Assembly: GCA_018652955.1 (NCBI GenBank)
Contig: JABIBA010000001.1
Location: 28,751 to 92,750 of the forward strand
Length of the DNA stretch: 64,000 bases
Source: Candidatus Peribacter sp.
GTDB lineage: Bacteria > Patescibacteriota > Gracilibacteria > Peribacterales > Peribacteraceae
Direction: 5' to 3'
Positions 57,441 to 64,000 of this stretch are shown here, in pieces. Every line of letters begins with the position of its first letter. Within the stretch, counting starts at the first letter, position 1. The notes below the pieces were generated by a model that saw only the letters and a program-made list of their open reading frames with translations, ran no database searches and was not told the DNA's origin. The translations under genes and the position numbers were made by a program.

Positions 57441-58274
57441 ATGGGAACAGCTGCTTTGCAACATGTCATTCAATCCGTTGGGCTCGATGCCGAAGAGGCG
57501 AAGCTGTATATAGCAGGCTTAAAGCTTGGAACCTCGCCAGCAAGTGCTTACGCAAAAAACACAGGTTTTAATCGTATTACGACGTATAACCAACTCGAAA
57601 AGCTTACCAAACGCGGAATATTTTCTGCTGTACGCAAAAAGAATGCAAAGTGGTACCAACCAATCTCCCCAGAAAAGCTCAGCATAGAAGCCCACAAGAA
57701 TGCAGAGTCTCTAGAGCGTGTACTGCCAGATTTGCGAGGACTTATGGGAAACCATCATAGGACGCCTAGAGTTCGATACTACGAAGGTGCAGAAGGTGTG
57801 CGTGATGTCTATAAAGATACGCTCTCTGCACAAACCGATATTCTCAACTTCGCAAACTCCGATATTATCCGAAGTTTCTGGAAAGGATACGACAAAGAGT
57901 ATGTGGCTCAGCGTGTAAAGAAGGGGATTCACCTCAAGGGTATCGCTCCAGATGACGATGCAGGAAGAAAGGTGCAAGGCAAAGACAAAGAGAGCTTCCG
58001 AGAGATTCGCCTGGTATCTGTTAAGGAATTCCCGATAAATAACGAAATTAACATCTACGACAACAAAGTAGCTATCATCTCGTTTTCAGAAGATGAAACT
58101 GAGGTATTTGGCGTTATTATCGAAAGTAAAGAGGTGGCACAGACACAGAGGCAAATTTTTGAAATGGCATGGCGATTTGCAGCACTCGGAGAAGGCGCCA
58201 GAAGGAAAGAAAAGATCGATGCAAAAGAAGGTGTAGCGAAGATCAGAAAAGATCAGCTCATCATGTTTGAGTAA
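57441..58274 (+). CDS. TrmB-family transcriptional regulator
   Basis: N-terminal winged-HTH (GLDAEEAKLYIAGLKLGTSPASAYAKNTGFNRITTYNQLEKLTKRGIFS) plus C-terminal PLD-like effector region. Confidence 0.85.
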   Translation: MGTAALQHVIQSVGLDAEEAKLYIAGLKLGTSPASAYAKNTGFNRITTYNQLEKLTKRGIFSAVRKKNAKWYQPISPEKLSIEAHKNAESLERVLPDLRGLMGNHHRTPRVRYYEGAEGVRDVYKDTLSAQTDILNFANSDIIRSFWKGYDKEYVAQRVKKGIHLKGIAPDDDAGRKVQGKDKESFREIRLVSVKEFPINNEINIYDNKVAIISFSEDETEVFGVIIESKEVAQTQRQIFEMAWRFAALGEGARRKEKIDAKEGVAKIRKDQLIMFE

Positions 58275-58459
58275 AACTGCAACTGTTAATGTTTTGAACA
58301 GTTTTTGAAGCTCATCCTTACACCCCTTCATAAACAATCCTGATAACTAGATTAGCCTGTTTACTACGTAAACAGCGTTCTCTTTGCATGCAAACACCTA
58401 TTGCGATGTTATTGAAATACACGTACAAATTTATGATATCTATTTTTTACCGCATATCT

Positions 58460-58753
58460 ATGAAATCATTACGCGAGTTACTAAACGGAGGATTACCAAG
58501 TGCAGAAAAAATTACACAATACAGGCAACTGCCAAATTTAGTTGATTCCTTAAAAGGAAAACACTCATCTGCACTTCAAGGTGCACTTGAAAAGCATCCT
58601 GAACTTAGCCAAGCATGGACAGTCATTCAAGACTCTGCACATCCTGACTCGACCACTCCTTTAAATTCAGATTTGTGCCATGCGAGAAGACTTATGGTCG
58701 CAGATCTTATCTCTGCAACAAAAACAGGGGATCTTGTAAATGTAGATGCATAA
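58460..58753 (+). CDS. Hypothetical protein (about 97 aa)
   Basis: Start at MKSLRELL favoured over the upstream Met; no family recognised. Confidence 0.45.
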   Translation: MKSLRELLNGGLPSAEKITQYRQLPNLVDSLKGKHSSALQGALEKHPELSQAWTVIQDSAHPDSTTPLNSDLCHARRLMVADLISATKTGDLVNVDA

Positions 58754-58756
58754 AGC

Positions 58757-61700
58757 CTACTTTCTTCTTCTGCGAATCCAACTAAGTCCACCGGCAGCTC
58801 CAGCACCGACAATTGCAACCGCAGCAGGTCCTGTATCTCCTACAGGTCCTTGTTGCTGTACAATTGGGCGAAGCTGAGCAAGTGGTAGCTGGTATGGAAG
58901 CTGTTGGAAGTTTGGATACTGAGGGAAGCCATACTGCTGAGTATTTTGGAATTGCGGGAACGCAGTGTTTGAACCTAGGGGATACTGTGAATTCTGAAGA
59001 GGATCAGTCGTATCTGAAGCAACCTGTGTAGCACCTCCTTCAGTTTTACAGTACCTATCACATCCATCACCATTGAGACGGTTTCCGTCATCACACAGCT
59101 CTGCAAGGTCTATAGTGCCATCTCCACAACGAGCAGCGCTACATCCAGGCCTACAGAGAGCATTTGGAGCTGCAGAGTTGCGACGGCCATCATCACATTC
59201 TTCTCCAGGGTCAACGTTTCCATCTCCACATGTAGTACTTAAGAAACGGCAGCGAACACACTGGTACGGAAGAGTGGAATCATGTGATGAGTTTTCACAC
59301 TGCTCTCCAAGAAGCGTTTGCACGACACCATCTCCACAAATTCCAATCTCAAGAAGACAGGTAGAACTACAACCATCATTGTCTCGTGCATTGCTATCAT
59401 CACACTCCTCACGGTCTTCAAGTGCTCCATTTCCACAGATACTTGCAGCAGCTACGAGAGGTTCTTCTTTGCAGTTGCTATCACATCCATCGCCATTGTC
59501 TCGGTTGCCATCTTCACATTCTTCACCTGGGTTCTTTATGCCATTTCCACAGAATGTGTCGCGAACAATAGGGGAGAAGCACTTGCCTTCGAGACATATC
59601 TTTTCTCCAGGGCAATCTCCATCGATGTTACAGGAATCTGGAGAAGAAACAGAGAACGCTGATGACGAACTATCCGGATCACACTGAGAATCAATCTTGC
59701 AACCATGTGCTCCAGAGCCTTGGACTTCAAGGCAGCGACCATTTACACACTCAGCATGTGTCCTGATACCACATTCAAAGAATGGGCTACAAGCATCTAT
59801 TCCACCTCCAGGAATAAGTTCACATGCGCTATCTAAACATGCAAGATGGAACTCCGTTCGGAATGATGAGCTTAAGTCCCCAAAGGAGAATGAACTTGAA
59901 GAAGAAGAAATATCAAATGATAAAGAAGACGATGAAGATGAAGATGATACTTCTAAAGAAGAGGAGGATGAGCTAGGCGACACACAATCAAATTCTTCGA
60001 AGAGGCTACATAGGTCTTCTCCCGCTCCCTCGACGAGGGCACAGGCATTGTTCCTACATTCAAGATGGAACTCTGGAATTGGGATACTACTAGATAGACC
60101 AAGCGAACTCGATGAGCTACTTCCGCCGTCACACTCATCATTTCCAGAACATGCATCTTCTCCAAAGATTTGAAGCTCTATGCACTGATTTAAAATACAA
60201 TCAGATCGCAAACTCAAACAATCCTCATTGGCATCACACGTATCTTCCTCGGCCCCAATAGCAACAATACATTGCTCCTCGAAGCACTCAAGGTGAATGT
60301 CGTCTCTACAGTCATCATCATCTGTACAGGTATTTGACCCCGGACCGAAGAAAGACTTGCACTGCTGGTCTTCACATTCTAAGTGTGTTCTCTGCTCACA
60401 TTCAAAGTCGATCGTGCAATCGTCTTCCTGAGCACCAGGCAAGAGTACACAGGCATCGTCTTGACACTCAAGATGGAAATCATCTGTACAGTCAGCCTCA
60501 GATCCACACTCGTCATCACCTGGACCGTCGACATAAATGCACTGCTCTAGTACGCACGAAAGGTGCTCTACTATGCCTTCACAGTCAGCATCTACTACAC
60601 AATCATTCGGTCCTGCTCCAGTAACAAGAGTGCACTGCTCATTCTCACATTCTAGATGCGTATCTCCTCCACACCCAAACCGAACACTACATTCATCGTC
60701 GGCATCTCCAGCGACAAGAACGCACGCATCACCTTCGCACTCAGTGTGGAATAGAGACTCACAATCTGTATCAGTGTCACAGAGATCAACTCCTCTACCA
60801 GACGCTTCTGTGCATTGTAAATTTTCACATTCAAGGTGAGTGCAATCGGAATCAACGAGACAGAGGTTTTGCCCTCCACCCTCTACAAGGATGCAAGCAT
60901 CATCTTGGCAATCCAAGTGAGCACACTCACTATCATCCGCACATTCATCATCTCCGACTCCATAGGTGACAACACATGCAAGGCCGCGACATTCTAGATG
61001 TGTATCAGGATCGACACAGTCTGCAATGTTAAGACACTCATTGTCACCAGGCCCATCAAATAGTACACACTGCTGCTCATCACACTCTGTGTGCTGCCCA
61101 CAATCAATTGTAGAAGAACACTCGTTTTCTCCAGATTCCAGAGAAATCAAACATATGTTTCCCTCGCAAATCGTGCGCCCAGCACTGCATCCAAGGAATG
61201 GATCACAGAGGTCTTCGCCACCACCAGGAACTAGTATGCAACTTTCCAAAACGCAATCTAAGTGGAACTGACCTTCTTCACATTCACTATCGTTATTACA
61301 CTGGTCTAACTCATCACCGGGAACAAGCTGACAAGCATTATCTCTGCATTCAAAGTGGAATTGAGTTTCTGTACAGCTTGCATCATTAGTACATCTATCA
61401 GGTTCGTTACCTGCAACTGGGACACAGGCATTTTCTCTACAATCAAGATACGTATCTGGCGTTCCGCAAATGTCATCTGATGTACACAAGTCCTCTCCGT
61501 CACCTGGGATAAGTGTGCACGCTTCGTCTCGGCATTCGAGGTGGAACAGGCAGTCATCTGTAGTTCCACAATCATTTTCCCCTGGAGTATTTACGATGAC
61601 ACATTGATTAGCCTGACACTCCGTGTGCTGGCCGCAATCAATAGCCGAAGAACATTCATTAGGTCCAGGATCATTAACGATGACACACATATTCAGCACA

Positions 61701-64000
61701 CAAGCGAGACGCTCAGTATTACATCCGAGAATTACATCACATTCATCATCGTCTTCTCCTGCAACAATAACACACGCGTTATCTTGGCACTCTGTATGGA
61801 AACCAGCACAATCTGCATTGGATCCACAGGTATTTGGTCCGGGTCCAGGAACCACAGCGCACATGTTTGAAACACACTCAAAATGTTCTTGAGGTCCAGG
61901 TCCAGGTCCAGGAGTTGGAGCAGGTCCGGGTCCAGGTCCAGGTGGACAAGTAATAACACAATTTATACTGCTTTTTGGGCCACAAATCTTTCCATCATGT
62001 GTTCCACCTTTTTCGAAGCACTCTTCCTTTGGAATACAGAATGTTCCAGGTTCACACGGTCCAGGGCCAGGGCCAGGACTTGGCGGACAACCAATAAGTG
62101 GGTCGCACTGATTAGGTCCTCCACCTGCAACAAGCATACAAGTGTTCCAAATACACTCTAAGTGAACAGGGGGCTTACTTGTAGAAGAGCTAGAAGAAGA
62201 ACTGGAACTGCTTGTTGGTGGTGTACAGTTAGGAAGACATTCCGTTGTAGAGTCATAACACGTCCAGTTTCCCGAAGGACAACAAATTGCTTGCTCTCCA
62301 AGACAGTTCGGATGTGTATTTAGGTCACACGGTATTGAAATTGCAGAACTCGAATAAGAACTAGAACTAGAACTCGATGATGAACTTGGAGGGCATGGAC
62401 ATTCCAAGAAAAACTTGAAATCAACATCTAGTGCTCCACCATTAGGGGCAACACTAATATTAATATCGTGATCTCCAGGAGTTACGGTAAACGAACCAGT
62501 GTCCCATTCTTTTACATATATAGGTCCGTTACAACTAAAGTCATTGTAATTATCATTAATCGCTGCCCTAAAAATACTAGGGAAATTACCAGGATTAGTA
62601 ATGCTGACATTCGCATTGTATGTAATTCCTCGAAACTCCGCAGATATTTTACAACCCGCCATTGGAACATTGATAGTATATGTTCTGGTTCTCGTCCCGC
62701 AGGTAAAGTTCGATGTACTCGGAGGTCCTGAACATCCTCTCTTTCCATTCTCAAGACATTTTGCAGAGTACCTCTCCAAGAGAACTGGAGACTGCCCACA
62801 TGTAAGTGCACTAGAACTCGAACTCGAACTTGGTGAACTAGAACATTTTGGAGGAGGGGCGCACCGGAAAACATGTCCCTTGCCACCCTTAGTACCAACC
62901 ATGACAGCGCCACCGTGTCCGCGTACAGGTTCTACTGCAACAGACACTCGCTCGGTTGGGTCGTAGACAACACGGCTTTCAAAGCCTGGGAAATCAAAAC
63001 TATTTATAAGACCAATAATCTTATTATCCAAACGAACATCAGGCTCACTGAGTGTACGCACAGGAGGAACAGGTGCACAGAAACCACTACGCACTACAGG
63101 TCCTGGGTCTATTTGATGTCGTCTTCCATTTGCCAAACAGCCATAAGTTTTACCTGCACTGTAAGAAATATTTATAAAGTCTAGATTATCTAGATCTCGC
63201 AGTACTTTGCACGTGATAGGGCCAGGTCCACACGCATTAACAACCTGAGCTGTCATCGTTGAAGTATCACTTCCTGAGAAGAAACTGAGTAGACTCCCAA
63301 AGAAATTTTTAAAGTTTGTAATAAATCCTGGGGAATCATCACGCATTGTTACAACAGGAGCGGTAGGAATAGTTCCATCCGGATACGTTCCACTGACACT
63401 TGGATCCCAACAGTTCCAGCTACCATCTGGGCAACACCGCGTATTCGCTCCAGGAACACAGGTTGGAGGAGGGGTAAATGGACACATGTTCGGGAACGAT
63501 GTACTGGAGCTAGAAGACGAACTACTACTTGAACTCGTCGATGGAATCGTAAATGAGAAGGAACTCGAAGAAGACGAGCTGCTACTTGAACTCGTCGATG
63601 GAATCGTAAAGGAGAAAGAGTTTGAAGAAGATGAGCTGCTACTTGAACTCGTCGATGGAATCGTAAAGGAGATAGAGCTTGAAGAAGACGAACTCGTAGG
63701 GCCAGGACCTGGGCCAGGAGTCCCAGGGCCAGGAAGATTCACAGGACAAATACACTGTGTTACTGCTCCAATATCTACACACATATTACTCCAGCAAGAG
63801 ACCTTATCTCGAACACATTTTCCAGCAGGAATACAACGGAAAGATCCATCGCTTTCGAAGAAGCAGTAGTTATTTACCAAAGGTCCTTGGCAAGGATTTG
63901 GATTTGGCGGAGCACACTGATTATCCATTGTACAAAATCCAGTTCCAGGGCCAGGGCCAGAGACTGTACCAGGGCCAGGGCCAGAGACTGTACCGGGGCC
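58757..64000 (-). CDS. Giant Cys/Ser/Gly-Pro-rich surface protein with GDTGP C-terminal signal, truncated by right window edge
   Basis: ORF track starts at an internal Met (63928), but the frame is open to 64000 (GPGTVSGPGPGTVSGPGPGTGFCTMDNQ...). 24 four-Cys repeats, poly-Ser linkers, DUF4215-type repeats, C-terminus VGDTGPAAVAIVGAGAAGGLSWIRRRRK. Confidence 0.9.
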   Translation of the reverse strand, partial: GPGTVSGPGPGTVSGPGPGTGFCTMDNQCAPPNPNPCQGPLVNNYCFFESDGSFRCIPAGKCVRDKVSCWSNMCVDIGAVTQCICPVNLPGPGTPGPGPGPTSSSSSSSISFTIPSTSSSSSSSSSNSFSFTIPSTSSSSSSSSSSSFSFTIPSTSSSSSSSSSSSTSFPNMCPFTPPPTCVPGANTRCCPDGSWNCWDPSVSGTYPDGTIPTAPVVTMRDDSPGFITNFKNFFGSLLSFFSGSDTSTMTAQVVNACGPGPITCKVLRDLDNLDFINISYSAGKTYGCLANGRRHQIDPGPVVRSGFCAPVPPVRTLSEPDVRLDNKIIGLINSFDFPGFESRVVYDPTERVSVAVEPVRGHGGAVMVGTKGGKGHVFRCAPPPKCSSSPSSSSSSSALTCGQSPVLLERYSAKCLENGKRGCSGPPSTSNFTCGTRTRTYTINVPMAGCKISAEFRGITYNANVSITNPGNFPSIFRAAINDNYNDFSCNGPIYVKEWDTGSFTVTPGDHDINISVAPNGGALDVDFKFFLECPCPPSSSSSSSSSSYSSSAISIPCDLNTHPNCLGEQAICCPSGNWTCYDSTTECLPNCTPPTSSSSSSSSSSTSKPPVHLECIWNTCMLVAGGGPNQCDPLIGCPPSPGPGPGPCEPGTFCIPKEECFEKGGTHDGKICGPKSSINCVITCPPGPGPGPAPTPGPGPGPQEHFECVSNMCAVVPGPGPNTCGSNADCAGFHTECQDNACVIVAGEDDDECDVILGCNTERLACVLNMCVIVNDPGPNECSSAIDCGQHTECQANQCVIVNTPGENDCGTTDDCLFHLECRDEACTLIPGDGEDLCTSDDICGTPDTYLDCRENACVPVAGNEPDRCTNDASCTETQFHFECRDNACQLVPGDELDQCNNDSECEEGQFHLDCVLESCILVPGGGEDLCDPFLGCSAGRTICEGNICLISLESGENECSSTIDCGQHTECDEQQCVLFDGPGDNECLNIADCVDPDTHLECRGLACVVTYGVGDDECADDSECAHLDCQDDACILVEGGGQNLCLVDSDCTHLECENLQCTEASGRGVDLCDTDTDCESLFHTECEGDACVLVAGDADDECSVRFGCGGDTHLECENEQCTLVTGAGPNDCVVDADCEGIVEHLSCVLEQCIYVDGPGDDECGSEADCTDDFHLECQDDACVLLPGAQEDDCTIDFECEQRTHLECEDQQCKSFFGPGSNTCTDDDDCRDDIHLECFEEQCIVAIGAEEDTCDANEDCLSLRSDCILNQCIELQIFGEDACSGNDECDGGSSSSSSLGLSSSIPIPEFHLECRNNACALVEGAGEDLCSLFEEFDCVSPSSSSSSLEVSSSSSSSSLSFDISSSSSSFSFGDLSSSFRTEFHLACLDSACELIPGGGIDACSPFFECGIRTHAECVNGRCLEVQGSGAHGCKIDSQCDPDSSSSAFSVSSPDSCNIDGDCPGEKICLEGKCFSPIVRDTFCGNGIKNPGEECEDGNRDNGDGCDSNCKEEPLVAAASICGNGALEDREECDDSNARDNDGCSSTCLLEIGICGDGVVQTLLGEQCENSSHDSTLPYQCVRCRFLSTTCGDGNVDPGEECDDGRRNSAAPNALCRPGCSAARCGDGTIDLAELCDDGNRLNGDGCDRYCKTEGGATQVASDTTDPLQNSQYPLGSNTAFPQFQNTQQYGFPQYPNFQQLPYQLPLAQLRPIVQQQGPVGDTGPAAVAIVGAGAAGGLSWIRRRRK
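63525..63695 (-). repeat. 57-nt tandem repeat, 3 copies (coding)
   Basis: ctacttgaactcgtcgatggaatcgtaaa recurs at 63525, 63582 and 63639 (period 57); encodes SFTIPSTSSSSSSSSSS units. Confidence 0.9.

Noticed and set aside
63486-63700. Possible CRISPR-like direct repeats
   Set aside because: Period 57 with no unique spacers; repeats are in frame within a Ser-rich coding region.
1-64000. Mobile element or prophage
   Set aside because: No transposase, integrase, recombinase or phage structural gene among the translated ORFs; RuvX and RecA are housekeeping.

Overview
64 kb window from a compact, standard-code bacterial genome. Gene content and style suggest Candidate Phyla Radiation / Patescibacteria, possibly Peregrinibacteria/Peribacteria-like; this lineage call is an inference with no marker phylogeny behind it. 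Housekeeping genes recognisable from protein motifs: obg, dnaK (with a CIRCE operator), two gap paralogs, class I fbp, CCA-adding enzyme, rplI, secG, rpsP-khpA, a DciA-like gene, prmC, purA, nadK, mraY, dnaB, recA, ruvX, rpsT, glmS, a PBP2/FtsI, a PilB/GspE ATPase, rluD, tyrS and a TrmB-type regulator. There are three intact tRNAs (Phe, Ile-UAU, Val) and two degenerate tRNA-like copies. Between these lies an unusual cell-surface set: two giant Ser/Cys-rich proteins (one runs off the right edge) with a shared GDTGP C-terminal signal and a 24-copy 4-Cys repeat; a DUF11 protein with an LPPTG tail; and a LamG protein whose SLH anchor is in the -1 frame. Other leads: a sigma-region-4/HARE-HTH fusion; a small-ORF/structured-RNA locus at 56.27-56.68 kb with two near-perfect Shine-Dalgarno sites; tRNA-like copies carrying hairpins in the D-loop; and recurrent 4-nt convergent stop-codon overlaps. 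No rRNA, transposase, integrase or CRISPR array was found. Assignments rest on reading the sequence and translations; no database searches were run.
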